From AC-37 sp036389835 (lineage in GTDB: Bacteria > Actinomycetota > Thermoleophilia > Solirubrobacterales > Thermoleophilaceae): DNA of 64,000 nt. The position numbers were made by a program, and so were the translations under genes. This document shows, in pieces, positions 42,150-50,237 of this stretch. The notes below the pieces were generated by a model that ran no database searches, was not told the origin of the DNA, and was given only the letters and a program-made list of their open reading frames with translations. Numbering within the stretch: position 1 is the first letter of the stretch; every line of letters starts with the position of its first letter. The DNA is taken from positions 124,001 through 188,000 of the forward strand of contig DASVWC010000014.1 of assembly GCA_036389835.1 (NCBI GenBank). Direction: 5' to 3'.

Positions 42150-43166
42150 TCAGTCCCCGCGCGCCATGCGCGCGAACGCCTCGACCGGCGGCCCGAACCG
42201 GATCGACCCGTTCACGAAGCCGAACCCCCAGGCCAGGTGCATCACCGCGAGCACCGCGGCCACGCCGGCCCCGTCGGCGGCGCCCGCCTCGCGCGCGACC
42301 CGCGCGCTGTTGAGCCCGAGCGCGGCCCCGTACGCGCCCACCCCGAGCCGGGCGACGCCCCGCAGCGCCCGCGGCAGCACCACCGACCCCGCGAGCGCCC
42401 CCACCAGGGCCAGCGGGAAGAGCTGCCGCGCCTCGAGGCTGTTCGGGTGGCGCGACGCCGTCTTCGCCCGGTAGGTGCCGTAGCGCCAGTACTGCTTGGC
42501 CAGCGATTCGAGGTCGTCGCGCGGCACGTAGCGCGAGGCGAGCGCGGGGATCGAGACGATCCGGCCGCCGTCCGCCAGGATCCGCGCCGCCAGCTCCGAG
42601 TCCTGGTTCACGCGCCACTCCTCGTCCCAGCCCCCGTGCGCCTCCACCACTTCGCGCCGCGCCATCCCCGCGAACACGCCGGTGTCGAGCTCGCGCTCGT
42701 CCTCGGGCCCGGAGCTGGAAAGCCGGGCCGAGCCGCCGGTCCCGAGCCACGAGCCGAGCGCGAGCGCCACGCGCCGCGACCACTTCCCGCGCCCCTCCGG
42801 GATCACCGGCCCGGCCACCCAGACCACGTCGCCGCGCCGCAGCCGCTCGATGCCGCGGGCGATGTAGTCCGGCGGGTAGAAGGTGTGCGCGTCCATCCGC
42901 ACCACGTACTCGCCGCGCGCGTGGCGCAGCCCCACGTTCAGCCCCGCGGTCGAGGTCCGGCCCGGGTTGTCGAACAGCCGGATCCGCGGGTCCTCGCGCG
43001 CCAGCTCCTCGACCAGCTCGCGCGTGCGGTCCTCGGATCCGCCGTCCATGAACAGGAACTCGACCTCGCCGTCGAAGTCCTGGGCCTGCATCGCCGCCAC
43101 GGTGTCGCGGATGAACGCCTCCTCGTTGAGGACGGGCACTAGGACGCTGGCGTCGACGGCGCTCAC
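42150..43166 (-). CDS. Glycosyltransferase family 2
   Basis: The 338-aa GT-A enzyme has an N-terminal catalytic domain: ASVLVPVLNEEAFIRDTVAAM, FLFMDGGSEDRT, VRMDAHTFYPPDYI as the D-x-D-like site, and WDEEWRVNQDSELAARI. Its C-terminal third has hydrophobic helices that anchor it in the membrane. The GTG start at 43166 is 106 bp from the start of the BY-kinase gene on the other strand, in a region holding a perfect inverted repeat. Confidence 0.92.
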   Translation of the reverse strand: MSAVDASVLVPVLNEEAFIRDTVAAMQAQDFDGEVEFLFMDGGSEDRTRELVEELAREDPRIRLFDNPGRTSTAGLNVGLRHARGEYVVRMDAHTFYPPDYIARGIERLRRGDVVWVAGPVIPEGRGKWSRRVALALGSWLGTGGSARLSSSGPEDERELDTGVFAGMARREVVEAHGGWDEEWRVNQDSELAARILADGGRIVSIPALASRYVPRDDLESLAKQYWRYGTYRAKTASRHPNSLEARQLFPLALVGALAGSVVLPRALRGVARLGVGAYGAALGLNSARVAREAGAADGAGVAAVLAVMHLAWGFGFVNGSIRFGPPVEAFARMARGD

Positions 43167-43225
43167 GGCACCGGCACGATAGGCGCGGCTCGGGACGCGA
43201 CCTGCGGGTAATCCCGATTGCACAG

Positions 43226-43249
43226 GTGCCGATAGAGAGGAATCGGCAC
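43226..43249. promoter_or_regulatory. Inverted repeat between GT2 and BY-kinase genes
   Basis: GTGCCGAT and ATCGGCAC are perfect 8-bp arms with an 8-nt spacer. The right arm ends 22 bp before the start codon at 43272, and a likely -10 (CATAGT) follows near 43259. A repressor here could control the divergent pair. Confidence 0.45.
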
Positions 43250-43271
43250 TTCGGGGTGGCATAGTAGGCAC

Positions 43272-44864
43272 ATGGCGGACTCCGACAGGGGCGGGCGCTC
43301 GGCGGACTGGCTGAGGCCGCGTGTCGAGCAGCAGGGCCTCCAGCGCTACGTCAACACGATCCGGGAGCGGATCAAGCTGATCCTCGCCGTGACGGTGCTC
43401 ACGACGCTGGCCGCCGTCGGCTATCTCGCGGTCGCGCCGAAGATCTACGAGGCGAAGTCCGAGCTGCTCGTCACGCCCGTGCCCGCGGACGACCCGGCGC
43501 TCTCCGGCCTCCCCATCATCCGCCACTCGAGCGATCCGACCAGGGACGTCGAGACCGCCGCGCGCCTGATCGCCAACCGCCAGGTCGCCGAGCGCGTGCG
43601 CCGCGAGGTCGGCCCGGGCGCCCCCGACCCGCTGCTCGACCACGTGACCGCCGAGCCGGTCGCCCAGAGCAACCTGGTGGCGATCACGGCCCGCGCCGAG
43701 TCCGCCCGCGACGCCCAGCGCATCGCCAACGGCTTCGCCGAGCAGTCGATCCAGGTCCAGACCGACAAGCTGCACGCGGCGCTCGACAAGTCGATCGCGA
43801 ACCTCGAGGCGCGCGTCGACGCGCTCCAGCCCGAGGACGAGTCGCAGGGCAACAGCGGTGACCTCTCGCTGCGCTCGCAGCTCACCCGCCTGCAGACCCT
43901 GCGCGGCCAGGACGACCCGACGATGTCGATCCAGAGCCGCGCCGCCGAGCCCGACACCCCGGCCTCGCCGAAGAAGAAGCTGACCCTGATCGCCGGCGTG
44001 CTGGCCGGGCTGATCCTCGGCATCGGCGGCGCCTTCGCGCTCCAGGTGCTCGACCCGCGCCTGCGCCGCGAGGAGCAGCTCCGCGCGCTCTACGGGCTGC
44101 CGGTCCTCGGCCGCATCCCCAAGGAGGGCAAGGGCGGCAACACGGCCCTGGCGCCCGAGCGCCTGTCGCCGTCCACGCTCGAGGCGTACCGCACCCTGCG
44201 CGCCACGCTCGCCGCTTCGCGCCGCGGCTCCAAGACCGAGACCCCCGCGATCCTCGTGACGAGCCCGTCCCCGTCGGAGGGCAAGACCACCTCCGCGATC
44301 AACCTCGCCTCGTCGCTCGCGCTCGCGGGCAACAGCGTGATCCTGATCGAGGCCGACCTGCGCCGCCCCGCGATCGGCGCCGCGCTCGGCGTGACCACCA
44401 AGACCGGCACCGGGTCGGTGCTGCTCGGGATGGCCGACCTCGAGGACGCGCTGGTGGAGACCAACGCCTACGGCCGCTACCTGCGCCTCCTGCTGGCGGA
44501 CTCGAGCGGCGGCGCCAGCGGCTTCATGGCCGACCAGCTCTTCCTCCCGGCCGCCGGCCACCTGGTCGAGGACGCGAAGGCCCTGGCGGACTACGTGATC
44601 GTCGACTCGCCGCCGCTCGCCGAGGTGATCGACGCGCTCCCGCTGGCCCAGCAGGTCGACGAGGTGCTCGTCGTGGTCCGCCTCGGCCGCACCCAGCTCA
44701 CCAAGCTCCAGAACCTCGGCGAGCTGCTCGCGCGCAGCGACATCGAGCCGGTCGGGTTCGCCGTCGTGGGCGTGCCGGACACCGGCGACGGCTACTACTA
44801 CGCGAGCAGCGCGGCGGTGCCGAAGCGCAGCAAAGCCGGCTCGGGGCGCGCCGCGAAGAGCTAG
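43272..44864 (+). CDS. BY-kinase with polysaccharide co-polymerase domain (Wzc-like)
   Basis: The 530-aa protein combines a Wzz-like part and a tyrosine kinase. Two membrane helices flank the periplasmic domain (IKLILAVTVLTTLAAVGYLAV and LTLIAGVLAGLILGIGGAFAL). The kinase has Walker A SPSPSEGKTTS, Walker A' SVILIEADLRRP and a Walker B-like DYVIVDSPP. The C-terminus ends with a short tyrosine cluster YYYA, the usual autophosphorylation site, but only three tyrosines are present. It controls chain length of an exported polysaccharide with the cognate phosphatase at 51.7-52.5 kb. Confidence 0.94.
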   Translation: MADSDRGGRSADWLRPRVEQQGLQRYVNTIRERIKLILAVTVLTTLAAVGYLAVAPKIYEAKSELLVTPVPADDPALSGLPIIRHSSDPTRDVETAARLIANRQVAERVRREVGPGAPDPLLDHVTAEPVAQSNLVAITARAESARDAQRIANGFAEQSIQVQTDKLHAALDKSIANLEARVDALQPEDESQGNSGDLSLRSQLTRLQTLRGQDDPTMSIQSRAAEPDTPASPKKKLTLIAGVLAGLILGIGGAFALQVLDPRLRREEQLRALYGLPVLGRIPKEGKGGNTALAPERLSPSTLEAYRTLRATLAASRRGSKTETPAILVTSPSPSEGKTTSAINLASSLALAGNSVILIEADLRRPAIGAALGVTTKTGTGSVLLGMADLEDALVETNAYGRYLRLLLADSSGGASGFMADQLFLPAAGHLVEDAKALADYVIVDSPPLAEVIDALPLAQQVDEVLVVVRLGRTQLTKLQNLGELLARSDIEPVGFAVVGVPDTGDGYYYASSAAVPKRSKAGSGRAAKS

Positions 44865-44879
44865 GGCGGGGGCCGCACG

Positions 44880-46304
44880 ATGACGGCCGGCGTCGACCTC
44901 TCGGCGCGCACGTACCAGCTCCTGCTCGGCCTCGCCGCCGTCGGGCTCGGCGTGCTCGCGGGCGTGGACCCGCGGCTGGGGATCGCCGCCGCGATCGGGC
45001 TCGCGTTCGTCGTCCTCGTCATGGGCGACCTCACCTTCGGCCTCTGCGTGTTCGCCGTGGTCGCGTTCCTCGACCTGCTGCCGCAGCTCGGCGGGTCGCT
45101 GCTCAGCTTCTCGAAGATCGTCGGCCTGCTGCTGGCTATCTCCTGGCTCGCGAAGGTCACCTCCGCGCGCGACGCGCGCAACGGCGACACGCGCAACGAC
45201 TTCATGGCCACGCACCCGGTCTTCACCTACGTGCTCGGCCTGTTCGTCGCGTGGGCGGCCGTGAGCCTGCTGTGGGCCGAGGACACGACGCTCGTGCAGA
45301 CGCCGCTCATGCGCTACGCGCTCAACCTGGTCCTGTTCCTGATCGTGTTCACGGCGGTGCGCACGCCCAAGCAGCTCCTCTGGGCGCTCGGCGCCTACGT
45401 GGTGGGGGCGACCGCCGCGGCCGCGTACGGGCTGGCCCGGCCGCCGACCGACACGGCCTACTACGACATCCAGCGCGTGGCCGGGACCCTCGGCGACCCG
45501 AACGAGCTGGCCTCGGTGCTCGTGCCCGCCATCGTGCTCGCGCTCGGCCTCGCGGTGGTCCTGAAGCGCGCCCCGCTGCTGCGGCTGCTGCTCGTGGGCG
45601 CGGCGCTCGTCTGCGCGTCGGGTGTCTTCCTGACCCTCTCCCGCGGCGGCCTGATCGCGCTGGGGGTGGCGCTGGTGGCGTCGGTCGTGATCGCCGGCCG
45701 CTGGCGGCCCCAGGCGTTCGTGCTGGCGCTCACCGTCGGCCTCGGCGTGCTGTTCTGGTTCAGCTTCGTCGCGACCGACGACCAGGTCAACCGCGTGACG
45801 CACATCGAGGGCGGCACCGGCCGCACCGACCTGTGGAACATCGGGACGCGCATGATCGAGGACAAGCCGGTGACGGGGGTCGGCCTCGGCAACTTCCAGG
45901 TCGCGTCGGTGCACTACCTGCTCGAGCCCGGCGTGATCGAGCGCGACGAGTTCATCGTGGACCAGCCGAAGGTCGCCCACAACACCTACCTGCACGTGGT
46001 GGCCGAGCTCGGCTTCGTGGGCGGCGCCCTGTTCGTCTCGATCATCGGCTTCGTGCTCATCTGCGTCCTGCGCGCGGCGCGCGAGTTCGCGCGGATGGAC
46101 GAGCTGGGCCTGGAGCTGCTCGCGCGCGCTCTCCTGGTGGCGCTGATCGGCATCCTCACCGCCGACTTCTTCATCTCCGAGCAGTTCAGCAAGCAGCTCT
46201 GGCTCCTGCTGGGGCTCGGGCCGGCGCTGCTCGGGGTGGCGAGGTCGATGCAGGCGGCGCGCGAGCGCGGCGAGCGGACGCCTGGCGCCGCTCCTAGCCG
46301 CTAG
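44880..46304 (+). CDS. O-antigen ligase/polymerase family protein (Wzy-like)
   Basis: The 474-aa membrane protein has about 11-12 hydrophobic helices and a long periplasmic loop with GLGNFQVASVHYLLEPGV, followed by VAHNTYLHVVAELGFVGG. This last segment is the O-antigen ligase/Wzy-C domain signature where a conserved histidine and arginine face the periplasm. It polymerises or ligates the exported glycan. It is immediately downstream of the BY-kinase. Confidence 0.91.
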   Translation: MTAGVDLSARTYQLLLGLAAVGLGVLAGVDPRLGIAAAIGLAFVVLVMGDLTFGLCVFAVVAFLDLLPQLGGSLLSFSKIVGLLLAISWLAKVTSARDARNGDTRNDFMATHPVFTYVLGLFVAWAAVSLLWAEDTTLVQTPLMRYALNLVLFLIVFTAVRTPKQLLWALGAYVVGATAAAAYGLARPPTDTAYYDIQRVAGTLGDPNELASVLVPAIVLALGLAVVLKRAPLLRLLLVGAALVCASGVFLTLSRGGLIALGVALVASVVIAGRWRPQAFVLALTVGLGVLFWFSFVATDDQVNRVTHIEGGTGRTDLWNIGTRMIEDKPVTGVGLGNFQVASVHYLLEPGVIERDEFIVDQPKVAHNTYLHVVAELGFVGGALFVSIIGFVLICVLRAAREFARMDELGLELLARALLVALIGILTADFFISEQFSKQLWLLLGLGPALLGVARSMQAARERGERTPGAAPSR

Positions 46305-47356
46305 AGCAGGCTCTTCATCCGGCGGCGCACCGGCTCGGGCCCGCGGTCGGCCGCGGCCACCGCCGCGATCGCCGCGCGGCCGCGCGCCCCGCGGCCCAGG
46401 GCGACCGTCTCGAGCCCGTGGTCGGCGTTCGCGAAGCGGTCCTTGTAGCTCTCGCCGCCCAGCAGCAGCCGGTACTCGCGCATGCCGTCGTCGAGAGCCG
46501 TGCGGATCGTGTGCACGAGCAGCACGAAGCCGACGTTCTCGCGCTCGAGGGCGGGGTCGCGGCCGGCCTGGTAGTACCACTCGATCCCGCCGAAGCGGTA
46601 GCCGAGCCACGCCGCGGCGGGACGCGAGTCGACCTCGAGCGTCCAGAGCCGCAGCCAGCCGCGCTCGAGCGCCGCGTGCGCGAAGTCGCGGTGGAACGCC
46701 CTGCGCTCGGGGCCGAACGCGCGCGAGCGCTCGCCCCAGTGGGCGTCGTGCAGGCGCACCAGGGTCTCGAAGTCGCCTTCGAGGCGGCCGGGGTCCTCGG
46801 TAAGCCGGAACTCGACCCTCTCGTGCTCGCGGCGCAGCTTGCGCTCGCGGCGCTTGGCCTGGTCGCGGAAGTTCTTCGAGCGCGAGGCGAGCCAGCCGGC
46901 GAAGTCGGCCCCGCCGGCCTCGAGGACGGGGCTCGCCTCGGTGCGCATGAGCCGCCCGCCGAGCAGCGGCGGCCAGCCCTGCTCGCCCGCCAGCCGGTCG
47001 GCCACGAGCAGCTGGGCGCGCGACTCCGCGAACGCCTCGCGCAGCGCGCTCGCGGCGTGGGGACGGTCGTCCGCGGCGCAGACCGGTCCGAGCTGGTCGG
47101 CGACGCCGTGGCCGACGAACCGAAGCGCGCGCAGCGGCCGCGAGCGCCACTCGTAGAGGGGGAGGATCGCGACGGCGCGCCCGTCCACGCGGCAGCGCTC
47201 CACGGCGAGCGCACGCCCGGCGCCGAAGTGGCGCCACCAGATGCTGGCCCACTCCCAGGTCGAGAACGGGTTGCCGGCCTCCTCCGCCAGCCGCGACCAG
47301 TCCTCCCGGACGGCGTCCAGGTCCGCGACCCGCTCGCGCTGCACCGGCGCGCTCAC
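46301..47356 (-). CDS. CelD/BcsL-type GNAT acyltransferase
   Basis: The 351-aa protein has the same architecture as the one at 21964-23091. NPFSTWEWASIWWRHFG is the family opening, SRSKNFRDQAKRRERKLRRE the inter-domain loop, and WYYQAGRDPALERENVGFVLLV the second GNAT fold. It starts at GTG 47356, overlapping the stop of the next GT4 gene (GTGA). It probably adds an acyl or aminoacyl group to the polysaccharide or its lipid carrier. The stop overlaps that of the convergent Wzy gene. Confidence 0.88.
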   Translation of the reverse strand: MSAPVQRERVADLDAVREDWSRLAEEAGNPFSTWEWASIWWRHFGAGRALAVERCRVDGRAVAILPLYEWRSRPLRALRFVGHGVADQLGPVCAADDRPHAASALREAFAESRAQLLVADRLAGEQGWPPLLGGRLMRTEASPVLEAGGADFAGWLASRSKNFRDQAKRRERKLRREHERVEFRLTEDPGRLEGDFETLVRLHDAHWGERSRAFGPERRAFHRDFAHAALERGWLRLWTLEVDSRPAAAWLGYRFGGIEWYYQAGRDPALERENVGFVLLVHTIRTALDDGMREYRLLLGGESYKDRFANADHGLETVALGRGARGRAAIAAVAAADRGPEPVRRRMKSLL

Positions 47357-48513
47357 CGGCGGCCGGAGCGGGCCACGATGTCCTCGTACATCCGCTCGAG
47401 GGTACGGACCGTCCGGTCGATCGTGAACTCGCTGCGCCGCCGCTCGCGCCCGCGGCGGCCCATCGCCGCGGCCGCGTCGCGGTCGCGCAGGACCTCGGCC
47501 AGCGCCCGCGCCAGGCCGGCGGGGTCCTGGGGCTCCACGAGCCGCCCGTTCGAGCCGTCCTCGATCAGGTCCGGGACGCCGCCCACGCGGGTGGCGACCA
47601 CCGGCAGCGCGGCGTCCATGTACTCCATCACCGCGAGGGGGCTCCCCTCGTAGTCCGACGACAGCGCCGCCACGTTGGCGGCCGCGAGCAGGTCCGGCAC
47701 GTCCGAGCGGATCCCGAGCAGCGTGACCGGAGCGCCGAGCTCCCCCACGAGCGCCCCGAGCTGGTCCTCCTGCGGCCCGCTCCCGGCGATTAGCACGCGC
47801 AGCTCCGGGAACTCGCCGCGCAGCTCGGCTGCCGCGCGGACGAGCACGTCGAGCGCCTTCTGCTCGCGCAGCACCGCCACGGCCACCACCACCGGCGCCT
47901 CCGCCGGGATCCCGAGCTCCTGCCGCACCCGCGCGCCGTCGCCCTCGGGGATCGCGTCGATCCCGTTCGGCACGAACGTCACGTCGTCGGGGTCGATCCC
48001 CTCGACCTCGATCATCTTGCGCCGGTCGTCGGTCGAGACCGCGATGAAGGCGTCGGTCCCGCGGGCGATCAGCTCGCGGTCGAGGAAGCGCCGCACCGGC
48101 TGACCCTCGAACGACCAGGTGTGCTCGTGCGCGAGGACCGCCGGGACCCGCGCGACGCGGCCGAGCACCGCCGCCCAGACGTTCGAGCCGAACTTGTGGG
48201 CGTGCAGCACCTCCACCCGCTCGCGGCGCAGCAGGGACACCAGCGGGCGCCACTCGCGCAGCGAGCGCGCGGACGTGCGGCCGAGTCCGACCAGGCGCAC
48301 CCCGGCGTCCTCGAGCTCGCGCGCGGCCGCTCGCGTGGCCGGGCCCGCGTGCTCGGGGTCGTAGCGGCTGGCGCAGTGAATCGGCTCGAAGCGCTGCCGG
48401 TCGAGCCGCTTCGAGATCTCCATGGCGAGCCGCTCGCCGCCTCCGGACGTAGCGAGGTGGTCGACGAGCGTGACCACGCGCAGGCGCCTGCCGCTGTTCG
48501 AGGCGTCCGCCAC
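47353..48513 (-). CDS. Glycosyltransferase family 4
   Basis: The 386-aa protein has SGGGERLAMEISKRLDRQ and LHAHKFGSNVWAAVLGR in the N-terminal domain, and VVVAVAVLREQKALDVLVRAA and EGSPLAVMEYMDAALPVVATRVGG in the donor domain. Its GTG start at 48513 lies inside a palindrome shared with the divergent C5-epimerase gene, with only 27 bp between the two starts. Confidence 0.93.
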   Translation of the reverse strand: MADASNSGRRLRVVTLVDHLATSGGGERLAMEISKRLDRQRFEPIHCASRYDPEHAGPATRAAARELEDAGVRLVGLGRTSARSLREWRPLVSLLRRERVEVLHAHKFGSNVWAAVLGRVARVPAVLAHEHTWSFEGQPVRRFLDRELIARGTDAFIAVSTDDRRKMIEVEGIDPDDVTFVPNGIDAIPEGDGARVRQELGIPAEAPVVVAVAVLREQKALDVLVRAAAELRGEFPELRVLIAGSGPQEDQLGALVGELGAPVTLLGIRSDVPDLLAAANVAALSSDYEGSPLAVMEYMDAALPVVATRVGGVPDLIEDGSNGRLVEPQDPAGLARALAEVLRDRDAAAAMGRRGRERRRSEFTIDRTVRTLERMYEDIVARSGRR

Positions 48514-48536
48514 CGATCAATAGCCTGACTGATCGG
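48513..48536. promoter_or_regulatory. Inverted repeat between GT4 and C5-epimerase genes
   Basis: CCGATCA and TGATCGG are perfect 7-bp arms around a 10-nt spacer. The whole gap between the two starts is 27 bp, so a protein bound here would block both genes. Confidence 0.5.
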
Positions 48537-48540
48537 ACCC

Positions 48541-49500
48541 GTGAGCGCCGATTCCCCTCAACGCGACCGATCCCGCATCGAGCGCTTCCTGAGCAGCTCC
48601 TTCAAGGTCGAGCGCGGGCAGCGGGCGGACCCAGCCGCCGTGCGCGGCTACCCGATCGACTTCCGCGTGAAGGCGCTCCGGACCGAGATGTGGCCCGGCT
48701 TCGCCGAGGAGCCGGGGGCGCACGTGTGGGTCGGCCCGATCCAGCGCGGGCTCGGCTGCTTCGAGCGCTACGTGCACGGCGAGGGGGAGCAGTGGCTGGC
48801 CGCCGCGCGCGAGACCGCCGACCTGCTGGTCCGCGAGCAGCGCGACGACGGGGGCTTCGAGCACCGCTTCCATTACCCCCATACCTTCGACATCGCGCCC
48901 CCATGGCTTTCCGGGATGGCGCAGGGCGAGGGCGCCAGCCTGCTCGTGCGGGTGCACGCCGAGACCGGGGAGGAGCGCTACGCCGAGGCCGCCAGGCGCG
49001 CCCTCGGGCCGCTCGGGCGCACGCGCGCCGAGGGCGGGGCCTCGGCCCCGCTCGACGGCACGCTCGTTCCCGAGGAGTACCCGACGGACCCGCCGTCGCT
49101 CGTGCTCAACGGGATGATCTTCGGCCTCTGGGGCCTGCGCGACGTGGCCGTGGGCCTCGACGACACCGAGGCCGGCGCCGCGTTCGCCGCCGGGGCGGAC
49201 GCCGTCGCGCGCTCGATCGAGCGCTGGGACACGGGCTGGTGGTCGGCCTACGACCTCCACCCGCACCGGGTTCGCAACGTGGCGAGCGTCGGCTACCACG
49301 CGCTCCACGTCGCCCAGCTCGAGGCGCTGCACGCCCTCGCCCCGCGCGAGCAGCTCGCGCAGGCGGCCGAGCGCTGGACGCGCTACGGGCGCTCGCGCGC
49401 GAACCGCGCCCGCGCCTGGGCGGGCAAGATCGCGTTCAGGCTCGCGGTGCCCCGCAGCGAGCGGGTGGCGTCCGCCCTGCCGTGGGCGCGCTCGCGATGA
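48541..49500 (+). CDS. D-glucuronyl C5-epimerase family protein
   Basis: The 319-aa protein matches the C-terminal catalytic (alpha/alpha) domain of D-glucuronyl C5-epimerase: VGPIQRGLGCFERYVHG, PPWLSGMAQGEGASLLVR, EEYPTDPPSLVLNGMIF and the final WWSAYDLHPHRVRNVASVGYH. The enzyme flips D-glucuronate to L-iduronate in heparin-like and alginate-like polymers. The bacterial version lacks the N-terminal beta domain. It has no signal peptide, so it acts on cytoplasmic intermediates. It overlaps the next gene (ATGA), a polysaccharide deacetylase. Confidence 0.86.
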   Translation: MSADSPQRDRSRIERFLSSSFKVERGQRADPAAVRGYPIDFRVKALRTEMWPGFAEEPGAHVWVGPIQRGLGCFERYVHGEGEQWLAAARETADLLVREQRDDGGFEHRFHYPHTFDIAPPWLSGMAQGEGASLLVRVHAETGEERYAEAARRALGPLGRTRAEGGASAPLDGTLVPEEYPTDPPSLVLNGMIFGLWGLRDVAVGLDDTEAGAAFAAGADAVARSIERWDTGWWSAYDLHPHRVRNVASVGYHALHVAQLEALHALAPREQLAQAAERWTRYGRSRANRARAWAGKIAFRLAVPRSERVASALPWARSR

Positions 49501-50237
49501 GCGACCTCCTCGTCCTCTGCTACCACGCGGTCAGCCCCGACTGGCCGGCTGCGCTGTCGACCACTCCCGCGACCTTCGAGCAGCACGTCGCCCTGCTCAG
49601 CCGGCGCGGCTACCGCGGGCTGCCCGCCCGCGAGGCGCTGGCGGCGCCGGGCGGCGGCAGGGTCGTCGCGATCACCTTCGACGACGCGTACCGGTCGGTG
49701 CTCGAGCTGGCCAAGCCGATCCTCGACCGCCACGGGATGCGCGCCTCGGTCTACGTGCCGACCGACTGGGCCGGCCGCGAGGAGCCGATGCGCTGGCCCG
49801 GGATCGACCAGTGGCTCGGCGGGCCGCACGAGCGCGAGCTCACCTGCATGACCTGGGACCAGCTCGGCTCCCTCGAGCGGGACGGCTGGGAGGTCGGCTC
49901 GCACACGCGCTCGCACCCGCGGCTGTCGCGGGTCGAGGACGACGGCGCGCTGCGCGACGAGCTCGAGGGCTCGAGGCGCGCCTGCGAGGCGGCGCTCGGC
50001 CGCCCCTGCGAGTCGATCGCCTACCCGTACGGGGATCACGACGAGCGCGTGGTGGAGGCGGCCGGACGCGCGGGCTACCGCTGGGGGTTGACGCTCCCCG
50101 CCCGCATCCACGCGGCCCGCGACCTCGCCTGGCCGCGCGTGGGCATCTACCGGGTGGACGACGGGCGCCGCTTCCGCCTCAAGGTCTCACCCGCCATGCG
50201 GGCGCTGCGCTCGTCGCGGCTCTGGCCCGGCGGCTAG
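49497..50237 (+). CDS. Polysaccharide deacetylase (NodB-like)
   Basis: The 246-aa protein belongs to carbohydrate esterase family 4. Motif 1 is VAITFDDAY with the catalytic base and metal-binding Asp, motif 2 is GSHTRSHPRL with its two metal-binding His, and AYPYGDHDERVVEAAGRAGYRW completes the active site. It removes N-acetyl groups from a glycan, possibly from GlcNAc before C5-epimerisation. It lacks a signal peptide. It is translated from a start overlapping the epimerase stop. Confidence 0.92.
   Translation: MSDLLVLCYHAVSPDWPAALSTTPATFEQHVALLSRRGYRGLPAREALAAPGGGRVVAITFDDAYRSVLELAKPILDRHGMRASVYVPTDWAGREEPMRWPGIDQWLGGPHERELTCMTWDQLGSLERDGWEVGSHTRSHPRLSRVEDDGALRDELEGSRRACEAALGRPCESIAYPYGDHDERVVEAAGRAGYRWGLTLPARIHAARDLAWPRVGIYRVDDGRRFRLKVSPAMRALRSSRLWPGG

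Noticed and set aside
42150..47252. A 1700-codon open frame on the minus strand
   Set aside because: Only the last 338 codons (GT2, starting at 43166) look like protein. The rest is antisense of the BY-kinase and Wzy genes.
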